NCBI GenBank assembly: GCA_964623815.1
Contig: CAZUVR010000008.1
Location: forward strand, 1 to 64,000
Length of the DNA stretch: 64,000 bases
Direction of reading: 5' to 3'
Source of the DNA: Chroococcopsis sp964623815
Lineage (GTDB): Bacteria > Cyanobacteriota > Cyanobacteriia > Cyanobacteriales > Microcystaceae
The notes under the pieces were generated by a model, which saw nothing but the letters and a program-made list of their open reading frames with translations, did not search any database and was not told where the DNA came from. A program made the position numbers and the translations under genes. Shown here in pieces: positions 48,936 through 58,703 of the stretch. Positions within the stretch are counted from its first letter, which is position 1. Each line of letters starts with the position of its first letter.

Positions 48936-51900
48936 TCATTCAGGAGGTTGGCTTACCCTGAGCAGTTGGTCGAAACGATAATTATTAAGCCAATCTTGTA
49001 ATTGTCGGAGCAGATGGAAATGTTCGCGGGGAATTTCTGTAAGTAAATCGCTAATACGGGTATCAAGCCCGATTAGGGCTGCATCGGCCAGATTTTCTAC
49101 CCATTCCCGCGACATAATTTGACGGATGCTATCATAGTTTATCTCAGTCATTGGTAGAGTTTCAGGGGGCGCAGTAGAATCCTCAACTTGATAGCGATAG
49201 CTGAGTCCCAAGTGTTGAGCTAGTTTTTCTAGGAGGATTTCGGCTCTAAATGGTTTTGTGACGAAATCATCATAATCTGTCAAAGATGGTAAACTTTCTT
49301 GAAAGTTACTAGCGGTGAGAACGATGATTTTAGTCCGGGGCGAGTCGGGATTTTCTCTTTTGCGGATCTGCTCGATCGTTTCCCAGCCGTCCATCTTGGG
49401 CATCCTGATGTCCATCCAGATGAGATGGGGTTGCCAATCCTGCCAGACTTTCAGGGCTTCCTCTCCATCCTCGGCTTCTCTGGTTTCAAAGCCGAGCGGC
49501 TCTAATAAATTTTTCAATAATAACCGGTTCGTCAATTGATCTTCTACTATTAAAATGCGATATTGGGGTTGCTCTTCAACCAGTCCGATAATTTTAGTGC
49601 AAGAAGGGTTACTAACATCCTCGGCTCGGGCTAGAGTTACAGGAATGTTAAAGTAAAATTTACTACCCCTGCCGACTTCGCTATCTACTCTTATTTCCCC
49701 TCCCAATAAACGAACGAATTGTTGACTTATTGGTAAACCTAAGCCGGTACCTTCTTGAATTTTTTGACCTTGTGTAGTTTGCACGAAGGGTTCAAATAAA
49801 TACTCTAACTCTTCATCCCCTATCCCTGGCCCCGTATCTTCTACAACAAAATCGAGCTGACAAGGCGCTGAAGATGTTTTGCTCACCCTCAATATCACTT
49901 CCCCGCCCTCAGTGAATTTAATCGCGTTGTTGAGGAGATTGATCAATACTTGGCGTAGTTTCCTCTCATCTGTATTAACGTATTGCGGTAAATCCACGCC
50001 GAGGAAGGTTTTCAAAGAGAGGTTTTTTGAGATGGCTTTGAGAGAAAACATCGCTTCCAGAGTTTTGACGAATTTCAGTAAGTCGAAACTGACGGGTTCT
50101 AAATTTACTTTTCCAGCTTCGATTTTTGACATATCTAGTATGTCGTTGATTAAGTTTAATAAGTGTTCTCCCGCCCTGCCGATAATCTCGACATACTCGC
50201 TCGCTTTTCCCGTTAGTCCTGGTTCGTAACTGAGCAATTGGGCAAAACCTAAAATCGCATTCAGAGGGGTGCGTAATTCGTGACTCATACTGGCTAAGAA
50301 TTGGCTTTTGGCTCTATTGGCTACCTCGGCAGCTTCTTTGGCTTGAGCGAGGTTTATTTCTAATTCCTTACTTTCGGTTATATCGTCGGCAATCCCCGCG
50401 ATGCGATAGATTTTTCCTTTGTCGTTATAGATGGGGAAGACTCGCTCTTTAATCCAGCGTAAGTCTCCGTCCTTACGAAATATTCTATATTCTATGCAAT
50501 CTTTTCCCAGTACAGGTTCTGAAAATCTTTTCATTAATTCTTGTCTATCTTCCGGATGGACATAGCTTAAAAATAGTTGACCTTGATTATCTGAGTCAGG
50601 AGAATAGCCCCAAATTTTTTCAAAAACAGGAGAGATATAAATATTATTATGGGTTTCCGGATGCTGGTGCCCTTCGATGTCCGTTAACCAAAACACACTA
50701 TCTATATTTTCCGCTAATTGCCGGAAACGTTGCTCGCTTTCGGTTAAGGCCAGATTACTAGCTTTCTGCTCGTGCCACAAAGATAGAGATTTTGTAGCTG
50801 CTTTCAATAAGGCTATCTCTGCTGTATTCCACTCTCTAGCCTCGAGGCAGTTATCAAACCCTATATAACCGATAAATTGATCCTGACAAGATATGGGTAA
50901 TATTAATATCGATTGGATTCCATATTTTTCTAAAATTTCCCTCTCTGCTGAGGGAAAGTGAATGGTCATGCCTGTGATGATACCCCCCTCCGATAGAATT
51001 TTTTCCCATCGAGATAAACCGCACTCTTCATAGGTAAGCTTTTGGCAGTAGGCAGCCTCTTTATAAGAAGAAATCCCCGCACTACACCATTCATCTTCTT
51101 GAACCATGCTTAACTTTCCTGCTTTATTATAATAATTCTTAAAAACATAAACTCTTGATGCTTTTGATACTTCTCCTAGTGCACCTAAAATATTAGGGTA
51201 AAGAGTATTTAGTTCTTGTGTATTTAATAAATCTGATTGAATATCTACCAATGTAGAAAGAAATATCTCCCTGCTTTTAATAAGTTCTTCGCTCTGCCAA
51301 CGTCCGAATAGTTTAGAGATAGTTTCTGCCATTAACTCGATTATTTCTTGCTCGTAATTATTATATTTTTGACCACGTTTATCGGGAGAGTAAAAGCATA
51401 ATACGGCGTATATTTTTCCATTTAGCCAAATAGGTGTACCTATATAGGACTCGATGTTAAAATTTATATAAGCGGACATAGAGAGTAGTTCTGGTCTACA
51501 ATTAGCCTGACTTATACATAGGGTTTTTTGATCCTTCACCACCAGCCCACAATAAGAATCGACACAATCAATCATCAAACCGGGTTTAATGTTGGTTAAC
51601 TCGTCGAGCGTGGTGTAAGTGCCTATGAAAACATATTTATCATTTTGCATCTTGGCTACAGCACCAGCGGGAAAATTTAAAATCTTACACCCAGTTATTA
51701 GATATTCTTCTAATAAACTCTGGGGTTCTAAAAAAGAAGCCAGACTGATACGGTGCAGCTCTTTTAAATTATCGGTGAATTTTTCTAAGGTTAGGGAAGT
51801 TTGCTGTAACTTTTGTCTGGCATTTACTCGCTCTATTTCTGCCGCAATTCTAGCGGCAAAAATTTGTAATATCAGCTCTATTTTCGGCTCATATATTAAA

Positions 51901-53102
51901 GGTGCTGTATCTATAATACAAATATCACCGATAACTTCTCCCTTCTTATTATGTAGGGGCAGACCAAAGTAACTAATCGCTCTTATTGCTTTTAAGAATA
52001 AATTTCTCGGAAAACTCTCCTGTAGGTTATCTTCATAATGAATTATGTTATTCCTTAATACCAGCTCGCAGGGAGTATGATCGATCGAATATTCTATATT
52101 TTCTCCGTAATTCTGTCCTAAAGTACGAATCCTTGTTTTCTCGGTATTACTCCACACCGTTACAAAGGCATATTTAACCTTGAGAATTCTGCTTATATAG
52201 TGGGAACAAACATCGAAAAACTCATCATCTGTACTGTCGGCGGTTCCCTCTACTATCAATCTCAGCGCTTCTTCTTTCTGTTTGCGATCGCTAATATCGT
52301 TAGCGATTAACAATAAACATGGCATATCCCCGAGAAATATTTTTTCACAGGATACCAGGGCTGTTTTAAGCTTTCCTCCCCTAATCCGAAAATCTATTTC
52401 CTGATTATGTATATATCCTTCAGAAACAACGGTTTTAAGCATCTGTTCGTATGCTTTTATGTTTGCCAATATATCTAATTCTTGAATATTCCTTCCGATT
52501 ATTTCTCCTGCACTTAAACCAGTGAATTCTTGAAAGCCCCGATTGACTTTTAAACATCTCCCGTTACTCAGGCAACTGATAGATACAGCACTGGGGTTAC
52601 TATTGAAAGCTTTCTTAAATAATTTTTCCGACTCTTGTAAAGCTTTTTCTGTCTTATTTTTAGCTTCAATTTCTGCTAATAGTCTTTCATTTTGAGTGAT
52701 TAATTGCTTTTGTAAGTTGATGATGTTGAGCTGGTTATTGACGCGGGCGATAATTTCCTCGGGGTGGAAGGGTTTGATAATATAATCGGCCGCACCGCAA
52801 GAAAAAGCTTTAACTTTATCAAATATTTCTCCTAAGGCGGTGACAAATATCACCGGTATGTCTCGGGTGGCCAAGTTTTCTTTCAAACGCCGACAGACTT
52901 CGTAGCCATCTATCTCGGGCATTTTGATGTCTAGTATGATTAAATCAGGGGGATTGAGTTCGATCGCTCGCAGAGCCAATAATCCGTTAGGAGATGGCCG
53001 CACTAGATGCCCTTGCTCCGTTAATATTTGTGTTAATAAATGTAAATTAGCGGGAATATCATCTACGACGATTATATTGCTCTGGATTAATGTACTATTC
53101 AT
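48936..53102 (-). CDS. Hybrid sensor histidine kinase with N- and C-terminal receiver domains
   Basis: 1388 residues, soluble. Order: receiver (Asp58 in LIILDIKMPEIDGYE), coiled coil, PAS (about 155-280), three GAF-like regions (about 285-430, 450-600 and 615-780), a PAS/PAC with WIKERVFPIYNDKGKI, histidine kinase (H box SMSHELRTPLNA near residue 939; N box NLLNNAIKF; G box GTGLGLPISQQF), second receiver (Asp near 1230 in LIWMDIRMPKMDGWE) and a helical tail of cyanobacterial type. No canonical bilin Cys is obvious in the GAFs. The N-terminal receiver suggests input from another kinase. Monocistronic; signal unknown. Confidence 0.9.
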   Translation of the reverse strand: MNSTLIQSNIIVVDDIPANLHLLTQILTEQGHLVRPSPNGLLALRAIELNPPDLIILDIKMPEIDGYEVCRRLKENLATRDIPVIFVTALGEIFDKVKAFSCGAADYIIKPFHPEEIIARVNNQLNIINLQKQLITQNERLLAEIEAKNKTEKALQESEKLFKKAFNSNPSAVSISCLSNGRCLKVNRGFQEFTGLSAGEIIGRNIQELDILANIKAYEQMLKTVVSEGYIHNQEIDFRIRGGKLKTALVSCEKIFLGDMPCLLLIANDISDRKQKEEALRLIVEGTADSTDDEFFDVCSHYISRILKVKYAFVTVWSNTEKTRIRTLGQNYGENIEYSIDHTPCELVLRNNIIHYEDNLQESFPRNLFLKAIRAISYFGLPLHNKKGEVIGDICIIDTAPLIYEPKIELILQIFAARIAAEIERVNARQKLQQTSLTLEKFTDNLKELHRISLASFLEPQSLLEEYLITGCKILNFPAGAVAKMQNDKYVFIGTYTTLDELTNIKPGLMIDCVDSYCGLVVKDQKTLCISQANCRPELLSMSAYINFNIESYIGTPIWLNGKIYAVLCFYSPDKRGQKYNNYEQEIIELMAETISKLFGRWQSEELIKSREIFLSTLVDIQSDLLNTQELNTLYPNILGALGEVSKASRVYVFKNYYNKAGKLSMVQEDEWCSAGISSYKEAAYCQKLTYEECGLSRWEKILSEGGIITGMTIHFPSAEREILEKYGIQSILILPISCQDQFIGYIGFDNCLEAREWNTAEIALLKAATKSLSLWHEQKASNLALTESEQRFRQLAENIDSVFWLTDIEGHQHPETHNNIYISPVFEKIWGYSPDSDNQGQLFLSYVHPEDRQELMKRFSEPVLGKDCIEYRIFRKDGDLRWIKERVFPIYNDKGKIYRIAGIADDITESKELEINLAQAKEAAEVANRAKSQFLASMSHELRTPLNAILGFAQLLSYEPGLTGKASEYVEIIGRAGEHLLNLINDILDMSKIEAGKVNLEPVSFDLLKFVKTLEAMFSLKAISKNLSLKTFLGVDLPQYVNTDERKLRQVLINLLNNAIKFTEGGEVILRVSKTSSAPCQLDFVVEDTGPGIGDEELEYLFEPFVQTTQGQKIQEGTGLGLPISQQFVRLLGGEIRVDSEVGRGSKFYFNIPVTLARAEDVSNPSCTKIIGLVEEQPQYRILIVEDQLTNRLLLKNLLEPLGFETREAEDGEEALKVWQDWQPHLIWMDIRMPKMDGWETIEQIRKRENPDSPRTKIIVLTASNFQESLPSLTDYDDFVTKPFRAEILLEKLAQHLGLSYRYQVEDSTAPPETLPMTEINYDSIRQIMSREWVENLADAALIGLDTRISDLLTEIPREHFHLLRQLQDWLNNYRFDQLLRVSQPPE

Positions 53103-53204
53103 ATCAAGGGTTCGAGTAGTGCCAGCATTTTTTTATAAAGTTATTGGCTAATAGGATCTATCGATCGTCCGTGACCTGATGTTCTGCTAGTAATTGTTAG
53201 CGCA

Positions 53205-53226
53205 AACTTAACATCAATTTTAAGTT
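53205..53226. promoter_or_regulatory. Inverted repeat in hybrid-kinase/mnmD intergenic region
   Basis: AACTTAA, eight bases, TTAAGTT, with overlapping TTAACATCAAT / TTAAAATCAAT near-direct repeats. It lies about 110 bases upstream of the kinase start and 150 before the mnmD start; a possible operator. Confidence 0.3.
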
Positions 53227-53376
53227 AAAATCAATGTGATCAGTTTCTCTTTTACTTTCCTCCCCTATCCCCGACGATATTAGACACCTTTTACAGGCGT
53301 TCATCATCAACGATTACTATATAAAAGTGTCGCTCGATGAAACTGCTATTAACTCAATATCTTTTCATTATAACTC

Positions 53377-54234
53377 GTGTTTCAATATAATCTAACCCTT
53401 ACTGATGATGGTTCCTATACCTTTTTCTCCCCTAATTTCGGCGAGTCTTATCACTCGCAATCGGGGGCGAAAGAAGAGGCAGAAAAGAAATTCGTTAAGT
53501 CTTGCAAAGTAGCCGAGATTGCTGCAAAACATGAACGGTTGCGTATCCTCGATGTATGTTATGGACTGGGCTATAATACGGCGGCGGCTCTGGCAGAAGT
53601 TCAGAGAGTTAATCCTTTTTGCCAGGTTGAATTAATTGCTCTCGAATTAGACGAAAATATTGGACGTTTAGCTTTAGAAAATAATCTTCTAGGGGAGTGG
53701 GGTTCATCTATCAATGAAATTTTAAAAGTATTAGTAACGGAATACAGCTTGGATCTACCCTATATTAAGGCGCAATTATTGTTAGGAGATGCCCGACGAA
53801 CTATTCAAATAGTAAAAGATAAACAGTGGCAGGCGGATGTAATTTTTCTCGACCCCTTCTCTCCTAATAAATGTCCTCAATTATGGTCTGTGGAATTTCT
53901 CTCTCTCGTGGCGCAATGTTTACAACCAAAAGGTTATCTAGGTACTTATTCCTGCGCGGCGGCGGTGCGTAAAGGGTTACAATTAGCGGGGCTGAAGATT
54001 GGTAGGACGGAAAATGTGGGACGAAGGTCGCCCGGCACCCTAGCCCGTCATCTGGATCAGGGTTTACAATCTCTCTCTTTACAGGAAAGGGAACATTTAC
54101 AGACTCGCGCCGCGATTCCCTATAGAGACGCCTCTTTACAGGATAACCCAGATGCGATCGTACAGCGTCGCCGTCGGGAGCAAAACGAAAGCGACTTGGA
54201 AACTAGTAGCCAATGGCGACGACGCTGGGGGTGA
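53377..54234 (+). CDS. MnmD-like tRNA 5-aminomethyl-2-thiouridine methyltransferase domain protein
   Basis: 285 residues. YTFFSPNFGESYHSQSGAKEEAEKKF and LDVCYGLGYNTAAAL (SAM-binding glycine loop), VIFLDPFSPNKCPQLW and GYLGTYSCAAAVRKGL are the DUF752/MnmD pattern, the methyltransferase half of MnmC without the FAD oxidase. It completes mnm5 modification of wobble uridine. The start seems to be GTG at 53377, since no ATG precedes the family region. The stop is immediately followed by the convergent PEP-CTERM gene. Confidence 0.85.
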   Translation: MFQYNLTLTDDGSYTFFSPNFGESYHSQSGAKEEAEKKFVKSCKVAEIAAKHERLRILDVCYGLGYNTAAALAEVQRVNPFCQVELIALELDENIGRLALENNLLGEWGSSINEILKVLVTEYSLDLPYIKAQLLLGDARRTIQIVKDKQWQADVIFLDPFSPNKCPQLWSVEFLSLVAQCLQPKGYLGTYSCAAAVRKGLQLAGLKIGRTENVGRRSPGTLARHLDQGLQSLSLQEREHLQTRAAIPYRDASLQDNPDAIVQRRRREQNESDLETSSQWRRRWG

Positions 54235-55197
54235 TTATTTCCGCAGACGTTTCCAACTCGCAACCGCACCGCCTACAATTAATAAACTGCTAAGCGTATT
54301 CGGTTCAGGCGTGGATATGGGGCCTATTGGGTCTTGCACCTCGATCGGAGAATTGGTGAAATTTTCGCTAACGTCACTGGTTCCGTCGGCGAAGTTGGTG
54401 GTTATAGAAACTAGAGAGTCTAAATTCGGATCGTTAACAGCATTGACCGAATATAGAATATTATCGATCACACCGTCGTTGATTTCTTCTGTAGACTCGG
54501 AAACAAAATACTCTATATCTTTAGCCCCTATATTGAAATTAAAATCCAACAGATCTTCAAGATCTTGCTTGAAAACACTATTGATGATCGTATCTTCAAA
54601 CGAGAGACCGAATCTAGTTAACTCGTTCAATGTCAAAAAGCCATTGCCATTAACGTCTTCACCTTCAAACATACCAATTAACAAGGAACCGTTATAATCT
54701 TGAGAGAAATCGTAGATTATTCTCTTGTCTACGGTAGACTCTATAGGGGAATTACTGAGAAAATCAATGCTCGTCGTCGTTCCATCGCTCAAATTAGTGA
54801 TGATATTCACGCTTGATTGTTGGGAGGAACCGAAGGCATTAACATCGTATTGAATACTATTAGTCGTGCCGTCATTTATCTCCTGTGTGGAACTGGAGGC
54901 TATTTGTTCTATCGTGTTCGAGCCTATATCATAGACGAAGTTGTTTAAATCAGTTATGAACTGGGAAAATAATAAATTAGAACCATTGTCTTTAAACTCT
55001 TGAGAGAAGCTTATTAATTCGTCTGACGTGATGATTCCGTCTGTATTATTATCGAAACCTGTAAACATTCCCGAGAGAAGGCCATTGTCATAGGGTTGGG
55101 AATAGTCTACGAATAGGGGATTCGCTTGGGCAAGACCGACGGACAAGACACTCGCTAGAGGTAATCCGATATGGATCAACTGTTTTAAAGCTAACAT
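54235..55197 (-). CDS. EF-hand-like PEP-CTERM exported protein, two-unit form
   Basis: 320 residues from ATG at 55195-55197. A signal peptide (IGLPLASVLSVGLAQAN) precedes two homologous units of about 130 residues. Each has an EF-hand-like loop (GFDNNTDGIITSDEL and GEDVNGNGFLTLNEL), then a SNTIEQIASSSTQEINDG-type segment and DGTTTSIDFLSNSPI-like end. It closes with ISTPEPNTLSSLLIVGGAVA and WKRLRK, the sorting signal. It likely binds calcium outside the cell. Member of the tandem family to 56452. Confidence 0.8.
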   Translation of the reverse strand: MLALKQLIHIGLPLASVLSVGLAQANPLFVDYSQPYDNGLLSGMFTGFDNNTDGIITSDELISFSQEFKDNGSNLLFSQFITDLNNFVYDIGSNTIEQIASSSTQEINDGTTNSIQYDVNAFGSSQQSSVNIITNLSDGTTTSIDFLSNSPIESTVDKRIIYDFSQDYNGSLLIGMFEGEDVNGNGFLTLNELTRFGLSFEDTIINSVFKQDLEDLLDFNFNIGAKDIEYFVSESTEEINDGVIDNILYSVNAVNDPNLDSLVSITTNFADGTSDVSENFTNSPIEVQDPIGPISTPEPNTLSSLLIVGGAVASWKRLRK

Positions 55198-55365
55198 CGT
55201 CAATATTTGTAAATTGTAATTGAAAAAACTGGCTTTATTGTATCTCTTTTATCGAAATTGTTCTAATTTTGTCTGGATATTTTAAATTAAAGCGCCTCGA
55301 CAAACCTAGAACGTCGCCACCAGGAGTGGAAGAGTGGCAGTTAAGGGCGACGAGGGAGAGGGCGA

Positions 55366-55782
55366 TTATTTTTTCCGCAGACGTTTCCAACCCGTAACCG
55401 CACAGCCTAAAACCAATAAACTGTTAAGGGTGCCCGGTTCGGGTGTGGATATAATCACGATCGGGTCTTCAATCTCGAGCGCAGGATTAGTGACGTTCTC
55501 ACTAACAGTAATGGTTCCGTCGGCGAAATTTGTGGTCATGGCAATTACCGATTCTGGATTGGGATTGTTAACGGCGCTGACCGAATATAAAATATTATCG
55601 CTCGAACCGTCATTGATTCCGAATAAGAGACTCGGATCTACGGGGATGGTAGTCACATTTATAGGAGAGTTACTGAGAAAATAGCTATTTGTTTCCGTGC
55701 CATCGCTTAAATATGTGGTGATATTGAGCCTCGATTCTAGAGAAGAGTTGAAGGCATTAACCTCATATTGAATATTATCAGT
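55366..55782 (-). pseudogene. Decayed EF-hand PEP-CTERM paralogue, 5'-truncated
   Basis: The frame is open from TAG at 55783-55785 to the stop at 55366. It translates TDNIQYEVNAFNSSLESRLN, LSDGTETNSYFLSNSPI, then GINDGSSDNILYSVSAV and a normal ISTPEPGTLNSLLVLG sorting signal. The signal peptide and EF-hand are missing and the two unit parts are fused with an internal deletion, compared with the gene at 54235-55197. Confidence 0.75.
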
Positions 55783-55822
55783 CTAAAACTAATAAACCAG
55801 GCAGTTTACCCGGTTCGGTCGT
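55778..55822 (-). pseudogene. Fragment of another PEP-CTERM sorting signal
   Basis: In a different frame, TTEPGKLPGLLVLD then TGA, a recognisable PEP-CTERM terminal segment (compare STPEPGTLNSLLVLG at the neighbour). It directly precedes the truncated paralogue, so a deletion joined the tail of one copy to the middle of another. Confidence 0.5.
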
Positions 55823-55870
55823 AATTAGGCGTTATTACCATAGTCGGTTAAGGGCGGAGCTTAAAGGCTA

Positions 55871-56452
55871 TTATTTTTTTAACCCTTTAAGACTTACTAT
55901 CGTAACGCCCAATACTAAGAGAGCGATTACGTTACTTCCTTCTGGTATCGTATTCAAGGGGATAACCTGCGCTACACTGATAGGCGATTCACTCAGGAAA
56001 GCCGATTCTTCTATCCTACCGTCACTATAACGGGTGATGAGAGCGATCGAGGACTGTTCCGCCAGTAAAGATGGAGTGAGCGCGTTAATCTCGTAGTCGA
56101 TGCTGTTAATCGTACCGTCGTAGATCGTCTCTGTGGAATTAGAAACAATTTTGGTCACGCTATCCGAGTCGAGGGTATAGCTAAATTCCTTTAAATTACT
56201 CAGTTCTTGAAATATGGGCTTTTCACCATGATTGAAAAATAAACTGAAGTTTGAGAGTTCATTTTTTGTTATCAAACCATCCCCATCGGTATCAAAACCA
56301 GTAAAACTTCCCGTTAATAAATAACTGCCGTAGCTTTGAATAAAATTAGATTCTGTTGTCAGATTTGCGGACTGAGCATTACCCATACACAGGCTGACTA
56401 TTATCGATGTTCCGGCTATTATAAATGTTCTTAATCTAGAGGATGTAAGCAT
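55871..56452 (-). CDS. EF-hand PEP-CTERM-like exported protein, one-unit form
   Basis: 193 residues from ATG at 56450-56452 (MLTSSRLRTFIIAG); an upstream extension of 20 codons is not signal-like. A signal peptide ends near NAQSAN. One repeat unit has a canonical EF-hand loop (GFDTDGDGLITKNEL). The C-terminus NTIPEGSNVIALLVLGVTIV with basic KGLKK is a degenerate sorting signal, with PEG in place of PEP. Paralogue of the gene at 54235-55197. Confidence 0.75.
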   Translation of the reverse strand: MLTSSRLRTFIIAGTSIIVSLCMGNAQSANLTTESNFIQSYGSYLLTGSFTGFDTDGDGLITKNELSNFSLFFNHGEKPIFQELSNLKEFSYTLDSDSVTKIVSNSTETIYDGTINSIDYEINALTPSLLAEQSSIALITRYSDGRIEESAFLSESPISVAQVIPLNTIPEGSNVIALLVLGVTIVSLKGLKK

Positions 56453-56819
56453 AGAACTAGAAGATTCGCGTTGGTTTAATTCCAATCTAATTGAACAACT
56501 TAACAGCGTCAATAGATAAAAGTTATCTCTATAATGATAGAAAGTGCGATTTAATCTATTTACACTCTTTATCTTTTAAAAATTATACCTATAGGGTCAC
56601 GATTATTAAGATAACTTTACATAAATTAGATAGTGTTTAAACGGGTAAATTTACCCAAAAAAAAGTGGATACTTCAGAATTGGCGATTCTTTAAACATCA
56701 GTATGAACTAAAAAATAAAAGTAAATTCAGTATGATTACGGTTTTCAAGGAAAAAGGGATTTGAGGATACTGATAATCAGGAGAGTAAAACCTAACTATT
56801 TTTATGTTTTCTTTTTAAG
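56453..56819. promoter_or_regulatory. Divergent intergenic region (PEP-CTERM gene / HD-GYP regulator)
   Basis: 367 AT-rich bases. It contains a perfect 14-bp palindrome GGGTAAATTTACCC at 56643-56656 and promoters for both genes; no other gene or RNA is seen. Confidence 0.5.
56643..56656. promoter_or_regulatory. Perfect 14-bp palindrome, candidate operator
   Basis: GGGTAAATTTACCC, fully self-complementary with GC ends, between the divergent exported-protein and HD-GYP genes. A dimeric regulator could bind here. Confidence 0.4.
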
Positions 56820-57797
56820 ATGCCCACATTAATTAACTTAGAGCGAGCTAGAGTTTTAGTAGTTGATAACCATCCCCACAGTCGGATGGCTGCTAGAGAT
56901 CTTTTAGCTTTAGAGGGATATGATGTAATCGAGGCAGATGAGACTTTTAATCTAAAGGATGCGGTTACCACCGTACAGCCAGATTTAATCCTCTTAGACG
57001 TGATGCAACCTTACATGACAGGGTTTGAGGTGTGTCAGGGACTCAAGAAAGACGAAAGAACTAAGATGATACCGATCATACTAACTACAGTGGGGGATGA
57101 GTCCAGTTTACGTCAACGTTGTAATCAGGTAGGCGGGGACGATTTATTACTAAAACCTTTAAAACGTCTGGAATTATCGAATCGAGTCAAGTCCTTAATC
57201 GACCAAAAACGTCTCAGCGAAGGATTAGACCAGATAGAGCAGGTACTATTCGCCATCGCCAGAGCGATCGAAAATCGTTATCCGGATAATGGTAATAATT
57301 GTACCCGTCTGGCCGCCCTAGCGCAAAGTTTCGGCGAGTACCTACAATTGCCAACGTCGGACATTCAAAGTTTAAGATGTGCCGCCTACCTCCATGATAT
57401 AGGGACGATCGGCATCCCAGATGAAATCCTACTCAAAGAAGGAGAATTAACCTCGGAAGAGAGATCCATAATTCAACGTCACGTTTTGATAGGTGTAGAT
57501 ATCTGCCAACCCTTACCCAACGCTTCCGGGGTTTTACCGATAGTGCGCCATCATCACGAGCGTTGGGATGGTAGTGGCTACCCAGACGCATTGATAGGTA
57601 ATGAAATCCCCTGGCTGGCACAAGTATTTCAAATATTAGATATATACGTGGCTCTAACCAGTAAACGGCCCCATAAAGAACCTTACGACTCGGCAAAAGC
57701 TCTAGACATTCTGGAGGCGGAAAAAGAGAGGAGATGGCGGAATCCGGTTTTAGTAGATCAATTCAAGTGGTTCATAAAAAAAATCGACGCTAATTAA
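56820..57797 (+). CDS. Response regulator with HD-GYP (cyclic-di-GMP phosphodiesterase-type) domain
   Basis: 325 residues. A receiver domain has phosphoacceptor Asp60 in LILLDVMQPYMTGFEV. An HD-GYP domain follows: AAYLHDIGTIGIPDEIL (HD and the KxxIP-like element), ERSIIQRHVLIG, VRHHHERWDGSGYPD (GYP). HD-GYP enzymes degrade cyclic-di-GMP. It is next to, and divergent from, the PEP-CTERM gene cluster, so a link between c-di-GMP and the cell surface is possible. Full-length; ATG start. Confidence 0.93.
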   Translation: MPTLINLERARVLVVDNHPHSRMAARDLLALEGYDVIEADETFNLKDAVTTVQPDLILLDVMQPYMTGFEVCQGLKKDERTKMIPIILTTVGDESSLRQRCNQVGGDDLLLKPLKRLELSNRVKSLIDQKRLSEGLDQIEQVLFAIARAIENRYPDNGNNCTRLAALAQSFGEYLQLPTSDIQSLRCAAYLHDIGTIGIPDEILLKEGELTSEERSIIQRHVLIGVDICQPLPNASGVLPIVRHHHERWDGSGYPDALIGNEIPWLAQVFQILDIYVALTSKRPHKEPYDSAKALDILEAEKERRWRNPVLVDQFKWFIKKIDAN

Positions 57798-57842
57798 TCG
57801 AAGTAGGACGGGTTAGAATGTGATAATTTGTAGCGAGACTAG

Positions 57843-58703
57843 GTGACGAAATTGGAAGAAAATATCACGGATATTCTTACCGTAACCCGCTCCGTAGCTT
57901 GGGGGGCATCCAACATACTGCGGGACTATTACCGGGGCAAATACGACCTCGAAATCAATCAAGAAAAATACGATAGCCCGGTAACAGCGGCGGATAAAGC
58001 TGCCAATCATTACATATTAGAAAACTTGCAAGCCGTATTCCCCTCCGATAAATTCGGATATTTGAGCGAAGAAACCCACAAGGGCAACGAGCCTTATCCT
58101 CAAGAATGGGTTTGGATTATCGACCCTTTAGATGGGACGAGAGAATTCATCGAAAAAAAGGGGGAGTACGCGATTCATATCGCCCTTATTAAAGATCATA
58201 CTCCCTATCTGGGAGTGGTGGTGATTCCGGAGGCAGAAAAATTATATTTCGCCGGTAAAGGAAAGGGCACTTTTCTAGAAACCGCAGACGGGAGGGTGAC
58301 ACCCGTGATGGTTTCGGCCCGTCAGCGCCCGGAAGAACAATATTTAGTCGCCAGTCGTAGTCATCGGGGCGATCGTTTAAACGCTATCATCAAGAGTATT
58401 CCTTTTAAAGGTGAAAAATCCGTCGGCAGCGTCGGCTGTAAGATAGCCACGATTCTGAATCAAGATGCGGATGTGTATATCTCCCTCTCGGGCAAGTCAG
58501 CCCCGAAGGATTGGGATTTTGCCGCACCGGAAATAGTCTTAACCGAAGCTGGGGGAAAATTCACCGATTTCGCCGGGGAATCCCCCCGTTACAACCGGGG
58601 AGATGTGAGTCAGTGGGGGGGATTCATCGCCTCTAACGGCACTTGTCACGAAGATTTGTGCGAGCGGGCAACTCGTGCCCTCTCAGAAATCGATTTGCCC
58701 TAA
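57843..58703 (+). CDS. cysQ: 3'(2'),5'-bisphosphate nucleotidase-like (CysQ)
   Basis: 286 residues of the inositol-monophosphatase superfamily. Metal-site motifs are SPVTAADKAANHYI, GYLSEETHKG, WIIDPLDGTREFI and KDWDFAAPEIVLTEAGG. CysQ dephosphorylates PAP from sulfate assimilation and sulfotransferases. The start appears to be GTG at 57843. It lies 45 bases after the HD-GYP gene and overlaps the end of gor convergently by four bases. An inositol monophosphatase is a less likely alternative. Confidence 0.85.
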   Translation: MTKLEENITDILTVTRSVAWGASNILRDYYRGKYDLEINQEKYDSPVTAADKAANHYILENLQAVFPSDKFGYLSEETHKGNEPYPQEWVWIIDPLDGTREFIEKKGEYAIHIALIKDHTPYLGVVVIPEAEKLYFAGKGKGTFLETADGRVTPVMVSARQRPEEQYLVASRSHRGDRLNAIIKSIPFKGEKSVGSVGCKIATILNQDADVYISLSGKSAPKDWDFAAPEIVLTEAGGKFTDFAGESPRYNRGDVSQWGGFIASNGTCHEDLCERATRALSEIDLP

